A stretch of DNA of 64,000 nucleotides from Pseudisothecium myosuroides (lineage: Eukaryota > Streptophyta > Bryopsida > Hypnales > Lembophyllaceae). The stretch covers positions 23,213,452 to 23,277,451 of the forward strand of contig OX637294.1 of the NCBI GenBank assembly GCA_951799445.1, given 5' to 3'. The position numbers and the translations under genes are program-made. This document shows positions 1-11,873 of this stretch, piece by piece (the stretch's first letter is position 1; the number at the start of each line of letters is the position of its first letter). Below the pieces are notes generated by a model. That model was not told the origin of the DNA, made no database searches, and saw only the letters and a program-made list of their open reading frames with translations.

Positions 1-743
1 AATACAGGTCCCTCTTCGGCATTGTTGGCTTGTTGCACCAGCAGCTGGAAGATGCCGACCACCACGGCCGCTATCACGGGAGCAGTGGTGAAGGTGCAGA
101 GGTGGTCCCATAAGTCACGCCTGTATATCACCGCAGGGCCCAAGCATCTGGCGGGGTTCATAGCAGCGGTGTAGCCCAGACCTTGGGAAAGGAAGATCAG
201 AATGCCGAAGACGCCACCGATGATGAAAGGGGCGAGGATCGGAAAGGTCACCACCACGCTTCGTTTGTCAAATCCGATTCCATACACGACGAAGAGCATG
301 ATGATGGTAAAGATGGTCTCGGCCACCAGCCCCTGTCTGTTAGTCAACGTCGCTGCCATAGCCACACCCTCGATTGGGAACGCCTGCAACCGACAGCCTC
401 CCAAGAAGTTTTTGGTTTGATCGGCCTGGGTGGTCAAGAACTGGACGGCTGCAGCGCCACCTATGGCCCCGCCGCATTGAGCCACGATGTAGAGAAAACT
501 GCGGATTAGCGAGGCTTGGCCAGTCAGGAAGGTGGTCAAGGTGATAGCAGGGTTCAGATGGCCTCCGGAGATGGGTGCAGCGGCTAGGATCGCCAGGGAG
601 TAGATGATGGCTTGCAGGAAGGCTCGGCATGCCACTGACCCAATGCTGTCTTGCTGGTATACTGCGATGCTCAGGAAGGTAAAACCCGCTGTGGCCACCA
701 ATTCCACGGCCGCTGCCCTCCATACCTGATCAAAACAAGTCAT
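1..743 (-). CDS. Aquaporin (major intrinsic protein), XIP-like, 3' end beyond window
   Basis: Membrane channel for water or small neutral solutes. The 247 codons present read without interruption from the ATG at 743-741 to the left edge. Six hydrophobic segments can be traced (about residues 10-30, 40-58, 78-103, 138-157, 163-187 and 215-235). Between them lie both pore half-helices: SGGHLNPAIT (first NPA at 64-66) and TAAMNPARCLGPAV (second NPA at 196-198). The Cys directly after NPAR (NPARC) is the hallmark described for XIP (uncategorised X intrinsic) aquaporins, but the first NPA is intact, whereas many XIPs alter it. The ATG chosen is 7 codons before the first helix. The frame stays open upstream but is unlike aquaporins there, so that part is probably leader or intron, and a further 5' exon is not excluded. 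Membership of MIP is certain; the subfamily is inference. Confidence 0.88.
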   Translation of the reverse strand, partial: MTCFDQVWRAAAVELVATAGFTFLSIAVYQQDSIGSVACRAFLQAIIYSLAILAAAPISGGHLNPAITLTTFLTGQASLIRSFLYIVAQCGGAIGGAAAVQFLTTQADQTKNFLGGCRLQAFPIEGVAMAATLTNRQGLVAETIFTIIMLFVVYGIGFDKRSVVVTFPILAPFIIGGVFGILIFLSQGLGYTAAMNPARCLGPAVIYRRDLWDHLCTFTTAPVIAAVVVGIFQLLVQQANNAEEGPV

Positions 744-3119
744 AATGTTCTCCCAGTCAGATCGATCTGCTTGTGTGTACACTGAACAATCTTTTGGTCC
801 TTGGTCTACTCTAAGTTTGTCCTGTAGACGACAGCTGGCGTACGTATGTACAGAAAAAAGGAGCCTCGGACGCAATAATAAAAGGTGGATTTCGGAATTC
901 GAAGCGTTCGGTCTCGAGAGACATCTATCCACAGGTGGTGATTGCGGCATGAAAACGATTTGAAGCACTAAGGAAGAATTTATTTAGAAGAGCTCAAGGA
1001 GATCAGGCAACGTACATCGACTTTTCCGTAATCGTGCACTCCCACTCCACGCTTCAACGATTTCGTGACCCCCTCGTCTACAACGCTGCCGGCGTACTGA
1101 CCCTTCATCGAATCGTTTCTTGTGACCCACGTCGGCTGGAATTGCCTGATGTCATCCCAGTCATGCGCTGGAATTCCACTTTCTATCGTTTGCAGATGCT
1201 CCATCGGATTAATTGTAATGCTTCTGATACACAGAAAAACATATGATGAGAAACATGCACCAGGCTAGTCATCTTTGCTAGAATACAATACTCTAAAACA
1301 GCATTAAAAGATCGACTGCAGTGGAGCGAACTTGTACCGAGTGCTGGAGCCTGTGCGATTGTAGGAGCTTCTGCCGATGTGTGCATCAGCTCCAGAGCCC
1401 CCACCCGAGGTTGAAGCCATGTTCATCTCAATCAAAATGCTAATTTTCGCTCGCCAGTACTTGCAGATCGATGCGTAAGGAGAATGAAAACCGTCGCCGG
1501 TTTGCAGTACCGTGATCACGAGGGACTGAATCTAGAAACACGAGTCGGTTGCAGCTTGCACGACTTGAGTAAAACCAGTACAAGCCAATTAATCCTATCT
1601 TCAGCCTCCAAGACGTACAAAATGTCTCTTCTCAACAACCCCCTTGCAGGTAACTAACAATCCTTCGCTGTTCACTTGGATTCAGATTATTCTTGCCAAC
1701 ATCGGTTGCACCACACTGATCCTGAAAAGGTACGGGCGCTATTGAACTCACATTTCAATAGCGTCGTGTAGATATATTGAGGAGGAACTTCCAGCTTGAG
1801 CTAGTCCATCAAGGAGTTTTCAAACCCTCTTTGCTATGCGCAAAATCAACTAGGCCGCATGAAGACCGAGAAACAACTAAGCTTATGGGAGTGAGGTATT
1901 GAAGTAGGTAGTGATCGGACATGAATTATTAGAAACTTGTTTGCAGAAACCAGCTTGTACGTCTTCTGGAAGTCAAACAACGATTGGTACATGCGAGTAC
2001 AAACTGACCCACGCGGAAGGAACGGCGGAAGACATAAAATGCTCAGCGGAGCGAAGGTAAGCAAAGTAACTTAAAAGAGGAAGCGATGACTTCCACCCTC
2101 GTTGAATTCCCTTCCAGTCCCTTCAACGTGTGTAGGACTGCGGCCTAAAGGTGCGTGTCGGACAGCCACTCGGTTTCCTTCAACATTCGCTCCGCTTGAC
2201 CACAACCCCAAGATTTCTATCATACCGACGTTATTTCAAACTACATTTAATTTCTGTTTTTATTCATATGATTTTTAAAATGAGGAATGGTGTGAATGGA
2301 AGCACCTTGCATGTCGGTCACAAAGAGAAGGCTTTGTTTTGTTGAGGAAAATGGATAAAACTGGTGCTGGTCAGTAGGTGGCTTATTCAGAAGAATAAAC
2401 AATGATTTTTCTGTTTCTTCATCTCAGACTATTCAATTTTTTAATTTACTTTCCCTTTGACTCCGCTAAAGGTTTGATTCCAAAGTGAAGGAAACTTCCG
2501 ACAGCCTATCAGCCTCCGAGAGTTCATTGGTTCAGATCATTCAAGAAGGAATATAAATACGCAAAGATCCCAAGCATCACCTGGATTCCATGGATCACAT
2601 TGAATTTCAAAGATCTGAGTGGAAAAAGTTGGGACCCAGCTAGAGTCCGTCCTCATATCACTCCGGCAATGGAAGCCAAGTAATAAGGGACTTCACTTGT
2701 GACTCATCAATCGCGTCGCAAGCTGAACATGCTTGTGACCAAAAAAAAAGGTGTTGACAAACGGAGATGTTGACTGCCGGAAAGAATCCGTCGCTTCAGA
2801 GTTGCTCGGCGGACGGCTCCAAGGCTCTTTTGAATCAAGGGTCAACACAATTTTCAACAATTTAGAAAAACTTTTTGAGGATTGCACAATTGATTTCCCA
2901 CCCGTGTGAAAAACACAGCTGTGAATCAGGCCGTGTTATATTTGTACAACCAGCCTTTTGCAGTCATTTGACTCATCTGACTGAGTTTGAGAACAAGTTT
3001 TTTCAGATGAATGACAGACAGACGGAATTATTGTGTTTTTAGAAGAAGAAGCCGGTTAACTCCGTGAATGAAGGGTCTGTTGGGATTGGCGCTCAACTCG
3101 CTAAACCTCATGGGCCTAA
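744..3119. other. Intergenic, upstream of the aquaporin; no gene recognised
   Basis: No ORF with protein-like character or recognisable family was found. It probably contains the aquaporin promoter and leader on the minus strand. A TATA-like stretch (ATATAAATA) lies near 2551 on the plus strand, but no gene follows it. The stretch is less AT-rich than the DNA after 3.6 kb and lacks obvious inverted repeats. Confidence 0.4.
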
Positions 3120-3617
3120 GGGCCGGTTTACACCTAGGGCGAACCAATGGCCATCTTGAATTATCAAAGCAAGGATTGGTGGAGAGATAGTCTATGGTTC
3201 AAGTTGGGTTTACACATGGCCCAAGATCCATGCCATTTTCATGGATGGGAAGTTTACTTGGAATCCTACATGGCCAAAGTAAATAATATTTTTCCAGTTT
3301 CTAGGAGCTTTTCCTTGACCAATTCTTTGAGGTAGGTCTAACGGATTTCTAAGAGACCATGGTAGGCTAAAACCTCACTATCATAGATTTTGTCTATTTA
3401 ATTGATCTTGCAGTTGACAATTTCTAATCTAATAATAAATTAATAGATATGGCCTGTCTATGGTCTCTTTGGGGTTTATACCAAGACCATGTAAAGTGCC
3501 ATTTCTATATTCTGTCTTAGATTCTTACTCTGGCATGGTCACATAATTCACATCTAACAAAGTGAGGTACCCTAGAGTGTTTTGGGTCCTTGGTATGGCT
3601 TTAGTGTAAACCAACCC
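3120..3617. mobile_element. Tourist-like (PIF/Harbinger-type) MITE
   Basis: Terminal inverted repeats GGGCCGGTTTACAC at the left and GTGTAAACCAACCC at the right bound a 498-bp non-coding unit. TAA flanks both sides (3117-3119 and 3618-3620), matching the 3-bp TWA target duplication of PIF/Harbinger elements. No transposase ORF is present. Assignment rests on the TIR style and target duplication only. Confidence 0.6.
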
Positions 3618-4168
3618 TAAATGGTAAATTCCACCGTTAATGCCACAATTAATCCCTTAAGGACCTATTGTTTGTTCAACGGACACTTGAAAACTTGGAT
3701 AGGGTCATACTAAGTCAATTTTTCATAGATGTTCTTAAATTTTGACACAAGATAAGAACATTGATTTCATCGCCTCATAGGAATTTAAAAAATTTCGATC
3801 AAATGCCCGGATCATATGTCTGGATCAAAAGTTATGCACCTTGAAAACATACAAGGAGTTTTGGCAATTTGGGCATCTTTTGAGTACCTTTCGTTACACT
3901 CCTCATCGAATTTTGAAATTTGGCATGTATGTAACTAATAAAATATGGCATAAAATTTATCTAACTTTAAGCCCTTAGCCCTATTATCTTGCAATATGTG
4001 AAGTCAAAGTTATTCAAAAATTTCTGACATATTCCAAATATGTTGTCTCTATCATTTCATTGTTTGGATTAAAAATTAAAAATTTCCTCGTTGCACAAAG
4101 AATCATCAAAAAATTACTAGTATGTTTCTAGTTCACTTAATTTTTTGGCATTACAAAGTGTTTTAGAG
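3618..4168. repeat. Fragment of the TTAA repeat family (left end only)
   Basis: TTAATCCCTTAAGGACC at 3649-3665 resembles the left terminus of the TTAA family. The following AT-rich text with phrases about 'TTTTGAAATTTGGCAT' type is typical of its interior. No matching right end is seen before the CACTA terminus at 4169, so the copy is probably truncated or interrupted there. Confidence 0.35.
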
Positions 4169-5010
4169 CACTACAAGAAAATGGGAGACTGCAAAGTCAT
4201 TTGGGCCTCCACGAAATGACTGTGGCACGACTACACTTCTCTAATTGCACCCTGTGTCCTACATTGATAGTGTCTGAGTTATTTACTAGTTGCGGTCGCG
4301 ACTGGAGGATGAAGACACGATGAAAACTAGATTTCCTGTGCGTGTTTTTGTAGAGGGTTCATTTGTTTTCCTGTTGTGGAGGTCACAGTTATATTCTGCT
4401 ACTTGGCATCACTTATCTGCGACTATGAAATGACTTCTTCTACACCGAAGGCACCTTGGAGGGAATTTGACGTTGCTTACATGGATCTCGTTGCGCTAAC
4501 ATGTCTGCAGTTTAGAAGCAAGTCATTTAAGAGTCAAGAGCAGTCGTATTGTGCCATTGGAGGTCACTTTTGGGCGACTTCAAAATGATTTTTTGGGACA
4601 GACATGCAACTTCAGAGAACTTTCGTGCCGTGCTAACCTAGCAGGTAGTCCATTTCACATTAGGACACTATAACAATAGGAAAGCTGAAGAAACACGACA
4701 TAGTTGACTGCAGCTAGATTGCAGACATAATTCAAGGGAACGATTTTAGAGTTAGGACACTATAAAAGGAATGCAGAATGAGGTCTTTACTTTCCATTGA
4801 AAGGTTTTACATGATAAGACTCTCAGATTTTGTGCATTTTGGGAGCGCTTAACTTTTGTGCCCACAACATGACTAAGCAAAGACTCTTCCAACTAAGTGG
4901 AGACTTTTCCAATACTACAATATGACTGCGTACCCAAGGTCACGACTAGTATTGTTCCTACGCTAATAAGTTGTCTTCCTTGGACAATTCAGTGGCTTTG
5001 ACAACATGCA

Positions 5011-5490
5011 CTATCTCCATGGAATTGGACACATCGCGGGAGCAATCAGGCTAGCATTCTCCACCGTGGTCGAGACTGTGGTCTTCATGAAGGTGTCTAT
5101 TCTGTCCACAACCTCCCGCCTTGCTCTTGCTTCTTTCCGTAATACAGTTTTTCATCCAGGTTTGTCTACAACAATTGAAAAAAACACTTGCGTGGCTTGA
5201 TTGAGAAAAATGAAGGGCTCTACCAAGCGAGGTAAAGTATAGTGGAAGTTCACAACCAAGAAACCAAGGTCATCCTGCGTATATTTTGCATTCTCTTGAT
5301 TGTCCTGGGCCTCACTGCATCGTAAGAGATTGATTTGCTTATTTAGACCTCCGTAATCCTTTGACAATATGTCATTGAGCACCCCAACGTAGTTCATGGA
5401 TAAGTCCCAAGCATTCTCTAAAGGCATTTCAAAAATCGAAGCTATGTTGTTGTTGTAGCTTTGTACTTGGGTACTTGTCGAAGCATCCAC
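5011..5490 (-). pseudogene. DUF4216-like CACTA transposon protein fragment
   Basis: The minus-strand frame from 5490 encodes a stretch with the pattern of the DUF4216 domain of plant CACTA elements. YVGVLNDIL..DYGG occurs around residues 34-48, then DLGFLVVNF, then a PFI..NQATQVFF segment around 92-104. The frame hits TGA at 5154-5152 where the family normally has a Trp (P-G-stop-K-x-V-L) and then stays open to 5011. This is best read as a TGG-to-TGA nonsense mutation. Upstream exons of the transposon protein are not recognisable. Assignment is from remembered domain pattern and fits the CACTA context. Confidence 0.6.
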
Positions 5491-6271
5491 TCAAAATTGG
5501 TTATCAAATACAATGATCCGCACTTACCTTGTGCTCTCTGCAATGGCTTTGTGCTGAATATGAAACAATCCCAGTCCTTCGAGTTCCTCAAATCTAGATT
5601 GGAATTCTGCACAACAATTACAATCTAGTCCACCAATGCCGAAGTGGATGGATTTGCCCTTTATTTAGCCCTCTATTTTTGCAAGTCCACCCAATCAAGT
5701 AGATGATTGCATACCCGTCAAATGAATGAAACACCCAACCGTAAACACAACATTGTGTTATAAGAGGCAGCTTGAAGGCCACGACACTACCATGACTGCA
5801 ACTGGACTCCAAAAAGGCACCACTCAGTCACATTTTGCTACTGCACTAGGACTACCACACAAAAATGACATCCTCTCATCTTTTGCGCTACTGCATATTA
5901 TTCCTTCACTATTGACGCAATCTTTGGGGCCCTATCCACTAGTGCTCAAAGTAGGGGAGTTCCGTAGAAGTTTGTTTATGCACAATTAGTAGTGCCATTT
6001 TATTGTTATAAGGAATGCCATCGCATCATGGATAGGTTCACTAAGGCACAATTTACACACTCAAGTGTCACTGCAATATAATGGCTAAGTCACTCACAAG
6101 TGGTGTTGGAGTTACATCTAAGTTTTATACTTTTTTAGAGCCAAGAAGAGATACTCTAGCCTTCTAATAAGGTAATCTAAAAAGAATGCTCATGCACTTG
6201 ATGCCATAAACTTTTGAGGGGTCACTAGCAGCTCCCTCTCCATTTTTAGTTGCTTTCTTTGCCCTAAACTT

Positions 6272-6515
6272 CACTATAAGAAACCCACGTTTTAGGTGAC
6301 ATTAGCATAATTTTAGGAGACGGATTTTAGTAGACATTCAATAAAACAACTTGTGTTTTTAACTTTTTATGTCAATAATAACATCCAATGTAATATTTGG
6401 ATGTTACATTGAATGTTATTATTGACATAAAAACAAGTTGTTATATTAAACATCCACTAAAATCCGTCTCCTAAAATTATACTAAAGTCACCTAAAATGA
6501 GGGTTTCTTATAGTA
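6272..6515. mobile_element. CACTA-type MITE, 244 bp, TSD CTT
   Basis: CACTATAAGAAACCC at the left and GGGTTTCTTATAGTA at the right form the termini of an almost continuous inverted repeat centred near 6393. CTT flanks both ends (6269-6271 and 6516-6518), the 3-bp target duplication typical of CACTA elements. It has no coding capacity. Confidence 0.75.
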
Positions 6516-7764
6516 CTTGTTTGTATTTTGTCATTCATTGTGTGCTACAAATATACCTCTCTACCCGTAGTTTGCCACACAACAGATCAAAATGGGCTGG
6601 CAAAATGTCGAAGAGTAGAAAGAAGCCTTTTGAAAAGGGAAAAAATGTGAACATGAGCTTGCACGAGATAGGCAGGTTGCGGAATTGACAGAGAGATTGA
6701 AGCCCGTCCAAAAAGCCCGCGACTTGTGAGTGCGACTCTTGTTCCTCCACAAATCTTTGTTTCAGCACTTTGTGAATACTACAGGAAAAGAGTTTGGCAA
6801 TGGATTTAGGTTGCAGAGCTTCTACATACAATGTTTGACACATTTGGTACAGAGATGTTGTCTAAGTTGTATGTAAGTCATTTATTAGTTGGTCAGTAGT
6901 TACTTTTGAGTTCCAAAGCAGCCATTGGTCAAAATGTGTAGTAGTCACTTAGACACTTCATCAACTAGTTCATTTATATTGCAATAAATGCGACGACTGC
7001 GGTGCAACGTGACATCTATAAAACCTAAAAGCACCAATCCTAGGTTTTTGATAGCCTATATATTTCGTCTCTCCCGATTAGAAGGGTCTGCTCCAATGCT
7101 CCTACCTATCATTGTGTCTCTACCTTTATTACTGCAAATGTCTCATATTGTTTGCCTCCTCTTAGGGTTTTTAGTGTCTTCTTCATTTCAAACTCTGATA
7201 GTTTCTTCTCCTCTTGCCTTCTTGCTTTGTAGTGGAGTATTCTTAGTAGCAAGATCAAGTTGTCCAGGGACTCTTGTGGTAAGCCCCATATCTTGCCGCC
7301 GAAGCACACAACTGAAAGCTAGGGTTGTGAGTTCCACCATCAAATGAAACGTGTCAATAGTAGCACAAAGGAGGGATTTGAATTGAAGGAGATGATCGAA
7401 GACCAACAGTGAGTTCTTTGAAGAAGGTACGGTCAATTTTGTGCTGTGTTTGCGGCTTAGAGTTTTGTTGTGGGATCAATGAAGACACCCTAAACTGATT
7501 CCTATGTTTAATTAGGGTTTGATGTTTTGTATTGAAGGCATTCTTCATTGTAGAGTAGCCTTGCAGGAGAGCTGCTCGTCTGTGTGGCTTTGTTGAAGGG
7601 ATGAATAAAACTTTGCAAAACTGCTCCTAGCTTAGAGGTCGATCTTCTTTCCAATAACTCTTTTTGTGTAGGAAAGTAGGAAAAGCTGCAATTTAGAAGG
7701 GAGCTCTTTAGCATCTATAGTTGTAATTTCTTAAATTTTTCATTGTCGAGGGTTTATTCTTCTT

Positions 7765-8506
7765 TGCAGGGTGACTGCATGAATTGAAACACTTGTACTA
7801 TTTTCTGTCACACGTTGCATGCTGATTAGGTTTTTGGCCATAACTTTTGCATTTTGACTCCAAATGACTCAAAATTTATAGATAAGGTACTTATGACTAG
7901 TATACACCATGTCTAACTTTTTGGAACTTTTAAAAAATGTTTTACTATTTAATAATGGCCCCCGATATTTTGTCACAAATGCCAATTTAGGGGGGGTTAG
8001 TACTATTTAGTACCCATAAAAACGAATTTGGAGCTGAAATTTGGTAGAGATGGTCTTCTAGTAGACTTGTAGCTATTGTCCAAAGGAATTCTAAAAATAT
8101 TTAATTTTCTGTGGTGTAGAAGTCTACAAAGTGAGCCTCTTTCTACTTGCATTTTGAAACATATAAAAAATTATTTTGGTGCTTTTTTTGGTGAATGACC
8201 GTCTCCATAGAGTTGCTACAAATGGCCAATTTTTATTTTTTTATTTAAGTTTTTTCCTATTTTCTACTAATTAGAACATCAAAGTATGTATTTTCTAGTG
8301 ATTTGACACTTTTCCAGTTCTCCTACTTAGAGAATTTTTTAATGAATTTTCTTTGGTGGTTACCTTCATCTTAAAGGTGCATACATTGGTCATATTTTTT
8401 TATTTTTTCAGAATTGATTTTCTATTTTAAAGTACTCCAGAAAAAATCATGAGTATTGTTGCAAAACGCAACAAATAGTACAAGTGTTTCGTGCATTCAC
8501 CCTGCA
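7765..8506. mobile_element. Inverted-repeat element, about 740 bp, unclassified
   Basis: The termini TGCAGGGTGACTGCATGAA and TTCGTGCATTCACCCTGCA are inverted copies. The repeat continues inward with ACACTTGTACTATTT at the left and its complement AAATAGTACAAGTGT at the right. The interior is AT-rich and non-coding. No clear target duplication was found, so the superfamily is not assigned. Confidence 0.6.
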
Positions 8507-9387
8507 TTCACGTTTTTCTTCTTTGGATCAAAATTTTGTATCACCCAATTCAGTCAATACTCCGTCAATTTGCATTCATGGTTTTAAAGTTGAAAGCTAC
8601 AAAGTCCTTTGATGTCTTGTATCTACATTTGTCGATTATGTTTGCAAAAATGAAGATTTTGAAAAATTCTACGTCTGTAAATAAGCAATGGTTTTCTGGT
8701 TACCACAAATTATGTTAGAGTAATCGGTATCCAAAGGACTATGTCAAATTGTCATTGCTAGAATGCTATGTTATATCTAGGTGTGTGCAGTATATGCAGG
8801 TAACTGAAGGTGCAACTGGATAGTCGTAGCAACTATTGGACACATGTGTACACATGAGCATTTTGTAGATTGGGTAGGTATTCCATAGATTCTTCTCTTA
8901 TTAGGAAGGCAAGTTTTGTGAAGGTGAAGTTATGCACATGTCATCTTCAAGTCACATGGCTGTGAACTTGTTCCTAGTCTAGGTAAGAAGTCAATGTCAA
9001 GTCAAGTACATGTCATGTACAAGTCTGAAGTCACGGGAAAGTAGAGAACCAGTAGTGAGTTTGGTTTGCAATTTTAAGAGTATTCTATGGAAGATTGAAG
9101 TGGCTAATGAGTTGTTTGATGCAGTTCAACATTGGCGACGAGTTCTTCTTTATAAACCCACGGTCTGTGAGGCTAAAAGTGACTCAATGGACCATTAGCA
9201 GATTGCAAAGTATATAAAATTCACAACTTGAAGTGACCTTTTCTCTTCCTACAGAGGAGTAGGCAGGAAGGAGTAGTTCATTATATGGTGCAAATAGAAG
9301 TGCATACAACATTGTTGTAAATGTTGAGAATCCATGGACTGCTATTCTTTCTAAAAATGCAAAACATTCATTTTGCCATCATTGCTT

Positions 9388-10335
9388 TTAACCCCTGAAC
9401 GTTTTTGACTATGTTTTCACCAAAGCCGCTCGAAAACTGCCATTTCTAATACAAGTACCAAATTTTAGAAAAAAAAACATTTTTGAACACATGTAACCGT
9501 AGGATCTTGTAGTATGCTAACTAGAGAACATGTAGTAAAAATTTCAAAATTTTCCACTATGTGGATTGCAAGATATTATTTAGCGTTTGAATTGACAACA
9601 ACCCTTTTCTAGTCCCTACGGAAAAACGGGCAGCTGCCCTTCACAAGGTCACATTTGTATGAAAAAATGTCCAAAATGGTGGTTACTCTTTGGATTCATT
9701 CTTCAAAGCAAGTTGGCTACATGCTTGAAAAATTTCAGATCATTTGGAATTGTACAACATATAGGAAAAAAATAGTAAGTAGAAAGAGATAGATAATGGC
9801 TCAAAATACTAAATTGTCAAGAATTTAGTTATGAAATTGAAAAATTTCAATCCCAACGGTTGTAATGTTGTAATAACCAATATACATCCTATGATTTTAT
9901 TTTTTTTCAAAAATATTGAAAATTGAGTAAAATAAAGGACTTCAAAGTTTATTTTAGAGTAGAAATTCCATAACTACCCTCAAACTAAAACTCCTCATAA
10001 CTTTTGACTCATTAATCCAAATGGAATGATTCAAAGCTTTCCATGTATATATAAATCTATAGAAAAAAATTCAAATTTTTATTTTTCAAAAAATTGATTT
10101 TTAAAGAATTTTTTTGAGCTGCCTGAGCTGCCTGCTGATCGTGGAAAATTACATATCATGCAATAACTTTTTAACCATGTAGTCAAAAGTTATGAAAATT
10201 GTTTAACCTTGAAGCTACACCTTGGGCACATCTTGTGTGAGAATTTCAAAGAAAAATAATAAAATTTCCATTCGTAGTGAGCTGCCCAAAATCGCTATGT
10301 TGCCAAAAAATGGTATTTGGTCCTTTAGGGGTCAA
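9388..10335. mobile_element. TTAA-family element, copy A (948 bp)
   Basis: The left end is TTAACCCCTGAAC. The right end is GGTCCTTTAGGGG followed by TCAA, a one-base change from TTAA. The interior contains the family's characteristic phrases (AAACTGCCATTTCTA near 9435; AAAGCTTTCCATGTATATA near 10034; GAGCTGCCCAAAA near 10279). It is closely related to copy H at 50.5 kb. No ORF suggests a transposase. Confidence 0.65.
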
Positions 10336-11206
10336 GTTGAATGGATTGCATGATACCTAAGTCCAACCATGAGTAGCCAATGTTTGTCTAGAATGGAATG
10401 TGGAAGTGCAGTTGGAGTCTTTGTTTAATAGGTTCATTAGAAGTCAGAGAGCAATGTTTGAGAGTGCCATCTATGATTTGCACATTCATGTTTCCTTGTG
10501 GATTAGAAAACCATGGTTACACGCACAACAATAGCACTACTATATATTGAACGATTGCATGGCGACTACTGGTTGTTTGAAATGACTAGAACAAAACACA
10601 AATTGTATTGGTACACGACTACAAAATGACTTCTCCCCAATCAATGGGCCCTACAATCCTTTCTACACACTTTGTTGTAACTGGAACACAACTTGAAAAT
10701 GACTAATGACACTCATCATTATACACGTCACATTTTCAATGACTCCTTTGCAACTTTTTAATGACTTGAAAGATTGTACACATTACCCACAATTGCGCAT
10801 GACTGCACTACAACTTCAAAATGACTATAACCCTAAATCCAACATCTTAGTCCACGTCAGATTTGTAAGGGGTCCGCATCAACTGGCAAATGACTAGCCA
10901 CGTGGCCATCCATGTTATATGTATATGGGGTCCGACGCAACTTGGAAATGACTTGAAAATGGCTGGACACGTGGATGTCCACTTTGCATGCTTGAAAAGT
11001 GTACTTTCCACCTTAGACTTTCTCATCCACTGCCCACCCAAAAAAAAAAAAAGATGGTGATATTAGTTTTTATGTACATTTCAAGTCTAGTAGATTTTAG
11101 CTCAATGAGAATGACAGTTTCATGACTGCCCCGGTCATAGTCATTTTGCAATTACAAATTTGATAAATGACTTTTGGAAGTCATTTAACTATCATTTTTT
11201 GTAGTC

Positions 11207-11443
11207 ATTTATATTCCCAATTTCATGTAGTCAAGTAAGGTAGATAATATATTTGCTTTTGAAATTTTGCATGTGTGTACCTAACAAGATTTAAAACTCA
11301 ATTTTGGATAGATGCAAATTCATCAAGAGCTAAAATTTTACTCCAAGAGCGCTCGAAGCATGCTGACCTTGTTTTATAGGAATGAAAAAAAGTTTTTTTC
11401 TCACTTCAAATGTTATAATCTTTCAATCCCCACTGTTAAATGG
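11207..11443. other. AT-rich intergenic DNA, nothing recognised
   Basis: This short stretch lies between the presumed right CACTA end and the next MITE. Its text resembles interiors of the TTAA repeat family, but no terminus is visible. Confidence 0.3.
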
Positions 11444-11697
11444 CATTAGAAGAGATTTGAAGGCTCTAAGAGCCTGCGAGTTATCTGGCCCTAGGAACCC
11501 TGGGAACAACCTGGGAGCAGTGATCTGACGTGGCCGAGAGAGTGCCACGTCAGAAAATAATAATAAATTAATTTTTCAATATTTTTTATTTTAATAATTT
11601 ATTATTATTATTATTTTATTATTTTTATATTCCGACTGTTCCCAGTTGCGGGAACAGCCTGAAACGGCCCCTCCCAACCCTCAAATCTCTTCTAATG
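11444..11697. mobile_element. MITE with CATTAGAAGAGATTTGA termini, copy 1
   Basis: CATTAGAAGAGATTTGAAGG at the left is mirrored by CCTCAAATCTCTTCTAATG at the right. The centre holds another small inverted pair, TGACGTGGC and GCCACGTCA. A related copy lies at 12983-13259. The AT-only stretch 11570-11630 separates the arms. A TA target is possible because the termini include TA, but a clear duplication cannot be separated from the TIR. Confidence 0.65.
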
Positions 11698-11873
11698 GCT
11701 GAAATTTTTCCAACACGTTTTTATAGTAGTCTAGTACACTTCAATTTTCATACGGTCAAAGTTAAAAAAAAAGGTTTTATTTTGAATTTGGACAATACAA
11801 TTAAAAATGGCAATTTTTGACAGACTCTCTTGAAAGACACTCCCAATCCTTTAGGGATTAAGAAATAGACCCC

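Larger units (their letters stand above)
4169..11206. mobile_element. Decayed CACTA (En/Spm-type) transposon, with nested insertions
   Basis: The left end begins CACTACAAGAAAATGG, the classic plant CACTA terminus. A degenerate complementary end, ATCATTTTTTGTAGTC, closes at 11206. Both flanks carry clusters of the short motif AAATGACT/AGTCATTT near 'CAACTT' (4190-4600 and 10560-11200), as expected of subterminal transposase-binding repeats. Inside lies a DUF4216-like pseudogene (5011-5490), typical of CACTA TNP2-class proteins, plus later insertions (6272-6515, 7765-8506, 9388-10335). The flanking trinucleotides (GAG, ATT) do not match, so the right boundary is uncertain and two elements may be merged. 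No intact transposase remains. Confidence 0.5.

Noticed and set aside
340..723. 127-codon minus-strand frame in the aquaporin region
   Set aside because: It is a shifted frame. The true aquaporin frame contains both NPA boxes and is open to the window edge.
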